Of a DNA stretch of 64,000 bases, positions 17,083 through 25,194 are shown piece after piece (the stretch's first letter is position 1; every line of letters begins with the position of its first letter). The notes under the pieces were generated by a model. That model did not search any database, was not told where the DNA came from, and saw only the letters and a program-made list of their open reading frames with translations. A program made the position numbers and the translations under genes. The stretch lies in assembly GCF_000269985.1 (NCBI RefSeq), contig NC_016109.1, positions 8,645,001 through 8,709,000 of the forward strand, written 5' to 3'. This DNA comes from Kitasatospora setae KM-6054. Lineage in GTDB: Bacteria > Actinomycetota > Actinomycetes > Streptomycetales > Streptomycetaceae.

Positions 17083-17122
17083 ATAATAGAGAACGTTCGC
17101 TTTGTTTTTGAATCGGGTGGAG
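17083..17122 (-). promoter_or_regulatory. Leftward promoter of the IS701-like gene with ARE-like box 3
   Basis: On the minus strand TATTAT (17088-17083) forms a good -10, with TTCAAA 18 bp upstream as a weak -35. GAGAACGTTCGCTTTGTT (17089-17106, plus strand), the third copy of the ARE-like box, lies between them, so receptor binding should occlude the promoter. Confidence 0.55.
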
Positions 17123-17554
17123 CCGCCTGCTACAACTTCGCCAAGTCGCCCCACGACCGGACCCGCAGGAGAAGTCCGGACGTCTTTCGCACGTCGGCGT
17201 TGCGCCGCAGCCGCCCGCCGTCGAAAGCTGGGCGGCAGACCGAACGCGCGGGCCAGTGGGGAGATCTGTGGTGGGACGAGCACATCTGAGGGCCGCACAC
17301 GCACCACCGGCCGGATGTGCACCCCGCACCCCGCACCCGGAACACCCGGCGCACCCGGAACACCCGGCGCACCCGGAACACCCGGAACACCCGGCGCGCC
17401 CGGTGTGCGGCGCTCCGCCGCCCTCCCGCCGCCGGTCCTCGCCCCGCCGTCCGCCGTCCCCGCCACCGCGCCCCGCCCCGGCCGCCTGGGCCCTCCTCCC
17501 GTACGCGCCCGCCCCGGGCCGCCCCCGCCGGCGCGCGCAGACGGGAGCCACACC
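17108..17554. other. Intergenic region between the IS701-like gene and the second TetR gene
   Basis: About 450 bp. It holds a CAAGTCGCC site (17142), a tandem run of CCCGGCGCACCCGGAACA-like 18-bp units around 17330-17405, and C-rich sequence. I see no protein gene. The second receptor's promoter should lie here but no clear -10/-35 is visible. Confidence 0.6.
17142..17150 (-). promoter_or_regulatory. CAAGTYGCC-type site, upstream of the IS701-like gene
   Basis: CAAGTCGCC. Read on the minus strand, GGGGCGACTTG is identical to 11 bases upstream of the StrR-type gene (40051-40061). It is one of seven related intergenic sites in the locus. Confidence 0.4.
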
Positions 17555-18151
17555 GTGGTGAAGCAGGAACGGGCGGCACGCACCCGGCACGCCCTGGTGA
17601 AGGCCGCCGCCGTGGAATTCGACCGCGCCGGCTACGAAGGCACCAGCCTCGCCCGCATCAGCGAGACGGCCGGCATCTCCATGGGCGCCCTGACCTTCCA
17701 CTTCCGCACCAAGGGCGAACTCGCCGTCGCCGTCCAGCGCCTGGGCCGCTCGGCCACCCAGGACGTCGTCACACGCGTGGCCGCCCACCCCGCGCCCGCC
17801 CTGCAGAGCGTCATAGCGCTGACCCTCGAACTCGCCCGCCTCCTGGAGAAGGAGGCAAGCGTACGGGCCGCCGCCCGCCTCACCCGGGAAATGCCCGCCA
17901 CCACCGCCGCCACCGCCTGGTACCCGGCCTGGACACACACCGTCGACGAACTCCTCGAACAGGCCCGGGACGGCGAACTGCGCCCCGGCACCGACCTGCG
18001 CACCGTCGCCGCCCTCGTCGCCCACCTCGTCGCCGGCGCCGAGACGCACATCCGCTGCCGCGTCCCCCACACCGAACACCAGAGCGCCGACGCCCAACTC
18101 GCCCAGCTCTGGCGCCTGGTCCTGCGCGGCGTGTCCGCCAACCCCACCTGA
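17555..18151 (+). CDS. Second ArpA-like TetR regulator (pseudo-GBL receptor type)
   Basis: 198 aa from GTG 17555 (GGGAG 7 nt upstream; GTG 17558 also possible). The HTH is RTRHALVKAAAVEFDRAGYEG...ISETAGISMGALTFHFRTKGEL, the ArpA-like arrangement with Leu-Thr in place of Met-Tyr. The C-terminal domain is more diverged and lacks the usual receptor segments seen in the first TetR. It probably is a pseudo-receptor that tunes the GBL circuit or binds an end product. An exporter gene follows 150 bp downstream with a palindrome between, so control of that exporter is likely too. Confidence 0.82.
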   Translation: MVKQERAARTRHALVKAAAVEFDRAGYEGTSLARISETAGISMGALTFHFRTKGELAVAVQRLGRSATQDVVTRVAAHPAPALQSVIALTLELARLLEKEASVRAAARLTREMPATTAATAWYPAWTHTVDELLEQARDGELRPGTDLRTVAALVAHLVAGAETHIRCRVPHTEHQSADAQLAQLWRLVLRGVSANPT

Positions 18152-18217
18152 GCACGCGCACCCCCGCCCGGACACACCCCACGCCCGGGGGCGCGCCCCA
18201 CCCGGGCACACCTTGCG

Positions 18218-18226
18218 CAAGTCCCC
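18218..18226 (+). promoter_or_regulatory. CAAGTCCCC site upstream of the exporter
   Basis: It belongs to the CAAGTYGCC-like group and overlaps a TTGCGCAA palindrome (18214-18221) like those after galU. It lies 83 bp before the exporter start. Confidence 0.3.
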
Positions 18227-18251
18227 GTTGTGCCCGCGCCCCCCGGGCCCG

Positions 18252-18269
18252 AGGGTGAGGGCTCACCCT
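18252..18269. promoter_or_regulatory. Palindromic operator before the MFS exporter
   Basis: AGGGTGAGGGCTCACCCT is a perfect 7-bp inverted repeat with a 4-bp spacer, 31 bp before the exporter start. It is a natural site for the TetR encoded immediately upstream. Confidence 0.55.
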
Positions 18270-18300
18270 TCCGGCGGACCTGCGAGGAGCTGAGAATCCC

Positions 18301-19977
18301 GTGGCGGACACACCCGCGGCCACCAGGGCGGTCAAGGAACCGCCCCCGGCCCGCCCCCCGGCCCGGACCCCCACCACCGGCCCCCACCCCGCCCCGGCCC
18401 CCGCCGCCCCCGGCGCCCCCGGCGCCCCCGCCGTCCGGCACCCCGCCGAGGGCGGCGCCCCGGCGGTCCCCGCCGAGGACGGCGCGGGGGCCGCCCGCGG
18501 CCGCGTGCTGCTGCCCGTGCTCCTGGGCGGCGCGTTCATGACCGTCATGGACTCCTTCATCCTCAACGTCGCCGCCCCCACCATCCGCACCTCCCTGCAC
18601 ACCGGCCTCACCCAGAGCGAACTCGTCATCTCCGGATACGTCCTGGCCTACGGCCTGCTCCTCATCACCACCGGACGCCTCGGCGACCTCCACGGCCACC
18701 GCGGGGCCTTCCTCGCGGGCCTGGCCCTGTTCACCACCGCGTCACTGGCCTGCGGCCTCGCCACCTCCGCCACCGCCCTCATCGGCCTGCGCCTCCTGCA
18801 GGCCCTGGGCGCGGCCGTCCTCTACCCCCAGGTCCTCGCCCTCCTCCAGACCTCCTACACCGGCCGCCGCCGCGACCGCGCCTTCGCCGCCTTCGGCGCC
18901 ACCATCGGCGCGGCCTCCGTCACCGGCCAGCTCCTCGGCGGCGTCCTGCTCGCCGCCGACCCCTTCGGCCTCTCCTGGCGGACGGCCTTCCTCGTCAACG
19001 TCCCCGCCGGCGCCCTGCTTTTCACCGCCGCCGCGTTCACCCTGCCCCGCACCCCGCGACGGCGCCCCGCCAGGCTCGACCTCACCGGCGTCCTCCTGCT
19101 CACCTGCGCCCTCCTGCTCCTCACCCTCCCCCTCCTCCACGCCACCGGCCCCGCCCGGCCCGCCTGGACCTGGACCCTGCCCCTCCTGTCGCTGCCCGCC
19201 CTCGCCGCCTTCCACCGCCACGAACGCGCCCTGCACGCCCGCGGCGGCACCCCCCTCCTGCCCCCCGCCCTCCTGCGCGACCCCGCCGTGCGCCGCGGCG
19301 GCGCCACCGCGCTGGCGTTCTTCGCCGGCAACGCCGGCCTCTTCTTCACCCTCACCCTGCTCCTGCAGGACGGCCTGCGATACCCACCCCTCCAAGCCGC
19401 CCTCACCTTCACCCCCCTGGCCTGCGCCTTCGTCGCCGCGTCCCTGCTCGCGCCCCGCCTGAAACCCCCCTACCAGGCCCACGTCCTCGCCATCGGATAC
19501 ACCGTCAACGCCGCCGGGACCCTCCTGCTGCTCGCCGCCACCCTCCTGCCCGCCACCGCCGGCGACCGCTGGACGCTGATGACGGCCCTGACCGTCATCG
19601 GATTCGGCGAGGGCCTCGGCGTCAGCCCCCTGTTCGCCGCGGTCCTGCGCGACACCCCCGCCCGCGACAGCGCGGCCGTCTCCGGCGCGATGGAGACCGC
19701 CGCCCAGATCGGCATGTCCCTGGGCATCACCGTCACCGCGCTCGTGTTCTCCCGCGCGCTCGGCGGCCGCACCGGCGCCGGCGCCCACCAGGACGCCTTC
19801 GCCGCCGCCCTGGCCGCCGTCACCCTCCTCGCCCTCCTCGCCCTGGCCCTCGCCCCCCGCCCCACCCCCACCCCCACCCGCACCGGCACCGGCCCCGGCA
19901 CCGGCCCCGGCCCCGGCACCGGCCCCGGCCCGGGCACCGGCAGTGGTACGGCCCCGCGCACCGGGCGGCCCCGGTGA
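18301..19977 (+). CDS. MFS drug exporter, DHA2 (14-TM) family
   Basis: 558 aa from GTG 18301 (GAGGAG upstream). A disordered Pro/Ala-rich N-terminus of ~60 residues precedes the MFS core: FMTVMDSFILNVAAPTIRTSL (TM1 with the DHA2 D-x-x-I/V-x-N-V-A-x-P pattern), GRLGDLHGHRG (motif A) and GQLLGGVLL after TM5 (motif C). Its C-terminus is a (Thr-Gly-Pro-Gly)n tail encoded by an ACCGGCCCCGGC repeat. It probably exports the cluster product and confers self-resistance. It overlaps the next gene by GTGA, so exporter, acyltransferase and FrnE-like protein form one operon. Confidence 0.88.
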   Translation: MADTPAATRAVKEPPPARPPARTPTTGPHPAPAPAAPGAPGAPAVRHPAEGGAPAVPAEDGAGAARGRVLLPVLLGGAFMTVMDSFILNVAAPTIRTSLHTGLTQSELVISGYVLAYGLLLITTGRLGDLHGHRGAFLAGLALFTTASLACGLATSATALIGLRLLQALGAAVLYPQVLALLQTSYTGRRRDRAFAAFGATIGAASVTGQLLGGVLLAADPFGLSWRTAFLVNVPAGALLFTAAAFTLPRTPRRRPARLDLTGVLLLTCALLLLTLPLLHATGPARPAWTWTLPLLSLPALAAFHRHERALHARGGTPLLPPALLRDPAVRRGGATALAFFAGNAGLFFTLTLLLQDGLRYPPLQAALTFTPLACAFVAASLLAPRLKPPYQAHVLAIGYTVNAAGTLLLLAATLLPATAGDRWTLMTALTVIGFGEGLGVSPLFAAVLRDTPARDSAAVSGAMETAAQIGMSLGITVTALVFSRALGGRTGAGAHQDAFAAALAAVTLLALLALALAPRPTPTPTRTGTGPGTGPGPGTGPGPGTGSGTAPRTGRPR

Positions 19978-21284
19978 CGCCCGCCCGCGCCGACCTCGCC
20001 GGCCCGGGCGCGCCCGGGCGGCTGCCGTCCCTGACCGCCCTGCGCTTCGTCGCCGCCCTGCTCGTGTTCTGCTTCCACGCCACCTACGAGAACGCCTTCC
20101 GCGACCCCGACGCCGGCGCCCGCTTCTCCCAGCTGTTCAGCAAGGCCGGCTGGGTCGGCGTCTCCTTCTTCTTCGTCCTCAGCGGCTTCCTGCTCACCTG
20201 GTCCGCCCGCCCCCACGACAGCGCCCGCCGCTTCTGGCGCCGGCGCTTCTTCAAGATCTACCCCAGCCACCTGCTGACCGCCCTCGCCGCCCTCGCCCTG
20301 ATGGCCCGCGCCGGCCAGCCCCGCCCCGGCGTCCTGCGCAACCTCCTCCTCGTCCAGACCTGGACCCCGGACGTCGACGTCATCCTCGGCGTCAACCCCG
20401 TCAGCTGGTCCCTCGCCTGCGAGGCGCTGTTCTACCTCGCCTTCCCCGCCCTGCTGCCCGCCGTGCGCCGGATCCGCCCCGCGCGCCTGTGGCCCTGCGC
20501 GGGCGCCCTCACCGCGGCCGTCCTGTGCGTCCCGCCGCTGGCCGGCGCCCTCCTGCCCGCCACACCCCACATGACCTGGCTGCCGGTCTCCGAACAGCAC
20601 TACTGGTTCGTCTTCGCCTTCCCGCCGGTACGCGCCCTGGAATTCGTCCTCGGCATGGTGATGGCACGCATCGTCGCCACCGGCCGCTGGAAGGGCCCCG
20701 GCACCCCCACCGCCACCCTCGCCCTGGCCGGCGCCTACGCCCTCGCCCTGCGGGCCCCCTTCGACTACGGCCTGGCCGCCGTCACCCTCGTCCCCGTCAC
20801 CTGGCTGATCACCGCCGCCGCCGCGGCCGACACCCGCACCCCCGCCACCCCCGCCACCCCCACCACCCCCACCACCCCCCTCGCGGGGAGGCGCAGGGCC
20901 GGCCCCCGCGCCCGCCCGCTGCGCGCGCCGCTGATGCTGCGCCTGGGCGAACTCTCCTTCGCCTTCTACCTCACCCACCGCCTCGTCCAGGTCTACGGCC
21001 ACCGCGCCCTCGGTGAGGGCCGCGCCTGGAGCACCCCCGCCGCGGCCGCGCTGCTGGCGGCGAGCGCGGCCCTCACCCTGCTGCTGGCCTGGATCCTGCA
21101 CACGGCCTTCGAACGCCCCCTCATGCGGCGCTTCGCCACCCCCCGCCACACCCCGCCCGACACCCCCGTACCGCCGCCCGCCCCCGCCGTACCCGTACCG
21201 CCGCCGCCCGTGGCGGCGCCGCCGGTGGCGGCGCGGGCACCGGTGCCCGCGAGCGGGGACCCGACCCACGGAGACACCCGGTGA
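19974..21284 (+). CDS. Membrane acyltransferase, acyltransferase-3 (OafA/YrhL) family, copy 1
   Basis: 436 aa, GTG start overlapping the exporter stop. The family mark is LPSLTALRFVAALLVFCFHA with the catalytic His in TM1, then GWVGVSFFFVLSGFLLTW, RRRFFKIYPSHL and NPVSWSLACEALFYL. About ten TM helices; the last ~45 residues are a Pro/Ala-rich tail. Such enzymes transfer acyl groups from a cytoplasmic donor onto sugar hydroxyls or antibiotics at the membrane. Two paralogues lie at 33256 and 52986. The acyl donor and acceptor are unknown. Confidence 0.88.
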   Translation: MTPARADLAGPGAPGRLPSLTALRFVAALLVFCFHATYENAFRDPDAGARFSQLFSKAGWVGVSFFFVLSGFLLTWSARPHDSARRFWRRRFFKIYPSHLLTALAALALMARAGQPRPGVLRNLLLVQTWTPDVDVILGVNPVSWSLACEALFYLAFPALLPAVRRIRPARLWPCAGALTAAVLCVPPLAGALLPATPHMTWLPVSEQHYWFVFAFPPVRALEFVLGMVMARIVATGRWKGPGTPTATLALAGAYALALRAPFDYGLAAVTLVPVTWLITAAAAADTRTPATPATPTTPTTPLAGRRRAGPRARPLRAPLMLRLGELSFAFYLTHRLVQVYGHRALGEGRAWSTPAAAALLAASAALTLLLAWILHTAFERPLMRRFATPRHTPPDTPVPPPAPAVPVPPPPVAAPPVAARAPVPASGDPTHGDTR

Positions 21285-21883
21285 CCGTCGACATCGACGT
21301 CTGGTTCGACTACATCTGCCCCTACAGCCTGATCACCCGCCAGCTCCTCGCCCGCGCCGTCACCGGCGCGGGCACCGACACCAGGACCACCCTGCACCCC
21401 TTCGAGGTCAACCCGCACTGCGTCGAGGAAGCGGGGGAGTACCCCCGGGGAGTGTGGGAGAACTCGGTGCGCCCGCTCGCCCGCCGGCACGGCGTACCCC
21501 TGCCCGGACCGCCCGGCACCCCGCTGCGCCGCGCGCGGATGGCGTTCACGGGCTACCAGTACGCCCTCGAACAGGGCGCCGAACCCGCCTACAGCGACCT
21601 CGTCTTCCACGCCTACTTCCACGACTGGCAGGACATCTCCGACCCCGTCGTCCTCACCGCCCTGGCCCGCCGGGCGGGCCTGGACCCCCTGGCCTACCGC
21701 TCGGCGATCCTGTCCGCGCGCTACGCGCGCCTGCACCGCCAGGCGGAGGCCGCCGCCCGCGCGAGCGCGGGCGTCACGATGGTGCCCGTCGTGGTCATCG
21801 GGTCCTGGCGGATCGACGGCGTGCCCTCCCGCGCGCAGCTCGACGACGCGATCGGCCGCGCCGCCGAGGCCGGCACCGGCTGA
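21281..21883 (+). CDS. DsbA/FrnE-like thioredoxin-fold protein, CPYS active site, copy 1
   Basis: 200 aa, GTG start overlapping the acyltransferase stop (GTGA). WFDYICPYSLITRQLL at the N-terminus is the DsbA/FrnE/HCCA-isomerase pattern and TMVPVVVIGSWRIDGVP is the cis-Pro loop. The usual CxxC is CPYS, so it can form mixed disulfides or bind thiols but not act as a dithiol oxidoreductase. There is no signal peptide, so it is cytoplasmic. FrnE-like proteins recur in polyketide and other clusters with unclear roles. A paralogue at 37742 also follows acyltransferase-linked genes. Confidence 0.8.
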   Translation: MTVDIDVWFDYICPYSLITRQLLARAVTGAGTDTRTTLHPFEVNPHCVEEAGEYPRGVWENSVRPLARRHGVPLPGPPGTPLRRARMAFTGYQYALEQGAEPAYSDLVFHAYFHDWQDISDPVVLTALARRAGLDPLAYRSAILSARYARLHRQAEAAARASAGVTMVPVVVIGSWRIDGVPSRAQLDDAIGRAAEAGTG

Positions 21884-22073
21884 CCCCCGCCCACCCCGCC
21901 GCCACGACCGGGCCCCGCCACGACCGGGCCCCGCCACGACCGGGCCCCGCCGCGACCGCGCCGCGACCGCGCCGCGGCGGGGCCGCGGCCTGCGGCGGCC
22001 CGGCACCCGGCGGCGCGGCGGTCCGTGGGGATCCGCGGCGGTCCGGGGCGGTCCGGTCCGGGGCGGGGCGCGG
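21884..22073. other. Convergent intergenic spacer with short tandem repeats
   Basis: It begins with three copies of an ACGACCGGGCCCCGCC unit (about 21904-21950), then CGCGGCGG/GGTCCG runs up to the terminator. No gene is seen. Confidence 0.65.
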
Positions 22074-22132
22074 CGACGCGCGGGTGCCCCTTCCGTGGCC
22101 GGCCGGGCCGGGGGAGGGGCACCCGCGCGTCG
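22074..22132. terminator. Bidirectional hairpin between convergent operons
   Basis: CGACGCGCGGGTGCCCCT (22074-22091) pairs perfectly with AGGGGCACCCGCGCGTCG (22115-22132) around a 23-nt GC-rich loop. It lies between the rightward FrnE-like gene and the leftward pyrophosphorylase gene. Confidence 0.8.
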
Positions 22133-22198
22133 GCGGCCGTGACCGGCGGGCAGCCCGGTCGGGGCGCGGGGTGCGGGGGTGCGGGGATGCGGGGGTGG

Positions 22199-24694
22199 TC
22201 AGGCGATGGGCTGGCCCACGGCTTCGCACCATTCGTCCAGGAGCGCGTCCGCGGACGCGGGGTCGGGGCCTTCGGCCCACAGGCGGGTGACGGCGGAGAC
22301 GGAGTCGGGCAGGACCAGTGCCCACCGTCCGTCGTCCTCCAGGACCCGTACTCCGTCGGTGGTGTCGATGGCGCGTCCGCTGGCCGCCTCCACCACCGTC
22401 CGCATGACCTGGCCCTTGTCCTGCCAGGCCGTGGGCAGGTCCCGGCTGCGGACGTGGGCCCGCGGCAGTGACGAGAGGAGTTCGCTCAGCGGCGCGCCGT
22501 CGCGGGCGAGCAGTCCGGCCAGGCGTACGAACGCGGCGATGCCGTCGGCGTGCGGGGAGAACTCCGGCAGGATGAACGCGCCCTCGCCGTCGGCGGCCAG
22601 CACGGCCGCGTCCTGGGCGGCGCGGCGGGCGAGCTCCCCGGGGGCGGTGGCGGTCCACCGGATCCGTCCCCCGTGCGCGGCGGCCGCGGACTCCGCGACC
22701 CGGCTGGCGGTGACCGGCAGCGCGACGGTGCCGCCGCCGAGTTCGGCCGTGACCAGTCGCACCATCAGCAGCAGCGCGGCGTCGTCGCCGACCTCCCGGC
22801 CGAGTTCGTCGACGATCCACAGGCGTTCGCCCGCGGAGTCGAAGCGCACGCCGAACGCCGCGCGGGAGGCGGCGACCAGATGGCCCAGGGTGCGCATGGC
22901 GGCGGCGCGCTCCGAGGCCGTCTGCGTGCACGCCGACGGCATCAGGCCGCTGTTGACGGTGAGCGCCTCGACGCCGATGCGTCCCAGGACCGAGGGCAGG
23001 ACGAGCGCGGCGCTCCCGCACGCGGCGTCGACGACCACTTTCAGCCGCCGTTCGGCGATCGCGGACACGTCGACGCGCTCGGCGAGTTCGCGCGCGTAGT
23101 CCTCCACCGACGCGGGCGAGGTGTTCAGGCAGCCCAGCTCCCCGGCCAGCACCCGCCGGTACTCCCGGCGCCCGAAGACGCGGTCCAGGGCGCGCTGCGC
23201 GCCCTGCGGCAGGTCGGTGCCGTCCGCGCCGAGGAACACGATGTCGACGCTCTCGGGCGTGCCCGGCGTGGTGGTCACCACGATCGCGCCGTCGCAGCCG
23301 GCGGCGCTCTCGCGGCGGGCGACGGGCAGCGGCACGTGCCCCAGGTCCCGCACCCCGACGCCGGCGGCGCGCAGCGCGCAGATCATCGCGGGTGCCAGGA
23401 CCTGCGCGGGTGTGCCGTGGTCGCGGGCGATGGCCACGTGGGCGCCCAGGGACAGGGTCGTGGCGTACGCGCCGGCCAGGCGGACCGCGAGTTCGGTGGT
23501 GATCTCGGTGTTCAGCGTGCCGCGCACGCCGCGGGAGCCGAACACGGACTTCGCGCGGCGGGAGTCCCAGATCAGGCAGTCGCTGACGACGGTGCCCGCC
23601 TCGACGCTCTTGCCCGGGTAGACGAGGACGCCCCCCGTGACGCAGGAGTCCTCCTCCAGCACGCAGCCGGACCCCAGGACGGCGCCCTCCTCGACGCGGG
23701 TGCCGCTGTGCAGGACGGCGCCGCGCCCCACGACCGCGCCGCGCAGGGCGGCGCGCGGGCCGACGTAGGCGTGCGGGTGCACCACGGCGCGCTGCAGGAC
23801 GGCGCCCTGCTCGATGACGGCGTGGCTGCCGACCACCGTGTGCTGGCCCAGCCGGGCCCCGGCGCCGACCTGGGCGTGGGCGCCGATGTAGAGCGGCCCC
23901 TCCAGGACGGCCGCCGGGTCGACCTGGGCGGTGGCGGCCACCCGCACGCCGGGGGCGACCTCGAAGCCGGGCAGGTCCACCCGCACGCGTCCCTCCAGGA
24001 CGTCGGCCTGGGCCTTCAGGTAGCTGCCGTGGGTGCCGACGTCCTCCCAGTAGCCCTCGGCCACGTACCCGTACACCGGGTGGCCCTGCGCCAGCAGCCG
24101 GGGGAACACGTCGCCGGCCCAGTCGACGCTCTCCCCGGCGGCCACGTGGTCCAGGACCTGCGGCTCCATCACGTAGATGCCCGTGTTGACGGTGTCCGAG
24201 AACACCTGCCCCCAGGTGGGCTTCTCCAGGAAGCGCTCCACCCGGCCCTGGTCGTCGGTGATGGTGATGCCGAACTCCAGCGGGTCGGGGACCCGGGTGA
24301 GGCACACGGTGACCAGGGCGCCCTTCTCCCGGTGGAACCGGATCAGGTCGCCGAGGTCGATGTCGGTCAGCGCGTCGCCCGATATGACGACGAACGGGGC
24401 GCCGCCCAGCTGCTCCTGGGCGTTCTTCACGCTGCCGGCGGTGCCCAGCGGGCTGTCCTCCCGCGCGTAGGTCAGTGACATCCCGAGCGCGGAGCCGTCC
24501 CCGAACTGCTCCTGGACGAGCGGGGCCAGGAACTGGACGGTCACCACCGTCTCGCGCAGGCCGTGCCTGCGCAGCAGCCGCAGCACGTGCTCCATGATGG
24601 GACGGTCGGCGACGGGAAGCAGCGGCTTGGGCAGGTCGGAGGTCATCGGCCGCAGCCGTGTCCCCTCACCGCCCGCCATCACAACAGCCTTCAT
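22199..24694 (-). CDS. GDP-mannose pyrophosphorylase-like / phosphomannomutase-like fusion
   Basis: 831 aa, the usual length of this actinobacterial fusion. The N-terminal nucleotidyltransferase is intact: MKAVVMAGGEGTRLRPMT, FVVISGDALTDIDL and FLEKPTWGQVFSDTVNTGIY. A left-handed beta-helix (about residues 230-370) follows, then a PMM-like region (from about NTEITTELAVRLAG). In that region the phosphoserine loop reads VVTTTPGTPESVD instead of TASHNP, so mutase activity is doubtful, as in other members of this fusion type. The likely product is GDP-mannose or a related NDP-sugar. It is last in the leftward gene run, 150 bp after the STAS gene, and may also have its own promoter. Confidence 0.85.
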   Translation of the reverse strand: MKAVVMAGGEGTRLRPMTSDLPKPLLPVADRPIMEHVLRLLRRHGLRETVVTVQFLAPLVQEQFGDGSALGMSLTYAREDSPLGTAGSVKNAQEQLGGAPFVVISGDALTDIDLGDLIRFHREKGALVTVCLTRVPDPLEFGITITDDQGRVERFLEKPTWGQVFSDTVNTGIYVMEPQVLDHVAAGESVDWAGDVFPRLLAQGHPVYGYVAEGYWEDVGTHGSYLKAQADVLEGRVRVDLPGFEVAPGVRVAATAQVDPAAVLEGPLYIGAHAQVGAGARLGQHTVVGSHAVIEQGAVLQRAVVHPHAYVGPRAALRGAVVGRGAVLHSGTRVEEGAVLGSGCVLEEDSCVTGGVLVYPGKSVEAGTVVSDCLIWDSRRAKSVFGSRGVRGTLNTEITTELAVRLAGAYATTLSLGAHVAIARDHGTPAQVLAPAMICALRAAGVGVRDLGHVPLPVARRESAAGCDGAIVVTTTPGTPESVDIVFLGADGTDLPQGAQRALDRVFGRREYRRVLAGELGCLNTSPASVEDYARELAERVDVSAIAERRLKVVVDAACGSAALVLPSVLGRIGVEALTVNSGLMPSACTQTASERAAAMRTLGHLVAASRAAFGVRFDSAGERLWIVDELGREVGDDAALLLMVRLVTAELGGGTVALPVTASRVAESAAAAHGGRIRWTATAPGELARRAAQDAAVLAADGEGAFILPEFSPHADGIAAFVRLAGLLARDGAPLSELLSSLPRAHVRSRDLPTAWQDKGQVMRTVVEAASGRAIDTTDGVRVLEDDGRWALVLPDSVSAVTRLWAEGPDPASADALLDEWCEAVGQPIA

Positions 24695-24843
24695 TACCGG
24701 AGTTCTCCCTCGGTCGTTCGGTCAGGACGATCAGGACGGTCACGGTCACGGTCGGGACGGGCGTCGCGGCGGGGTGGGCCGGGCGCCCGCCGCCGCCGGG
24801 CGGGCCGGGCGGGCCGCTGCGGCGGGGCGGCGTGGGCGGGGGG

Positions 24844-25194
24844 TCAGGCGCCGGCGGGGCCGGTGGTGTGGGTGGGGTCGTCGGTGAGGGTCATGGCGGT
24901 GTCGAGGCCGGCGGCGGTCAGGGCGCGCCGTACGGCCGTTCCCGCGCCGTCGACGGTGATCTGCGCGCCCCGGGGGAGGAGTTGCTGGGTGTGGGCGAGG
25001 CAGCGCACGCCGCCGGCGCAGATGGAGCGCAGGCCGTGTACGCGCAGGACGAGGCGGTTCAGCGGGCGTTGCAGGGCTTGTTCGACGAGGCCGCGCAGGG
25101 CGGGTACCCGTCGTTCGGGCAGTTCGCCGGTGAGGTGGATCGTCGCGGTGGAGCCGGTGATGCCGTAGTAGGCCTCAAAGGTCACGTTCGTCAC
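24844..25194 (-). CDS. STAS-domain protein (anti-sigma antagonist-like) lacking the phospho-Ser
   Basis: 116 aa. GTG 25194 overlaps the GlgX gene by 20 nt; a GTG nine bases later is the alternative. The STAS fold is seen in TIHLTGELPERRVPALRGLV and LVLRVHGLRSICAGGVRCLA. The usual DSSG phosphorylation motif is CAGG here, so control by a serine kinase is unlikely. Its place inside a sugar operon is unusual. It could have become a binding subunit for an enzyme. Function not assignable. Confidence 0.7.
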   Translation of the reverse strand: MTNVTFEAYYGITGSTATIHLTGELPERRVPALRGLVEQALQRPLNRLVLRVHGLRSICAGGVRCLAHTQQLLPRGAQITVDGAGTAVRRALTAAGLDTAMTLTDDPTHTTGPAGA

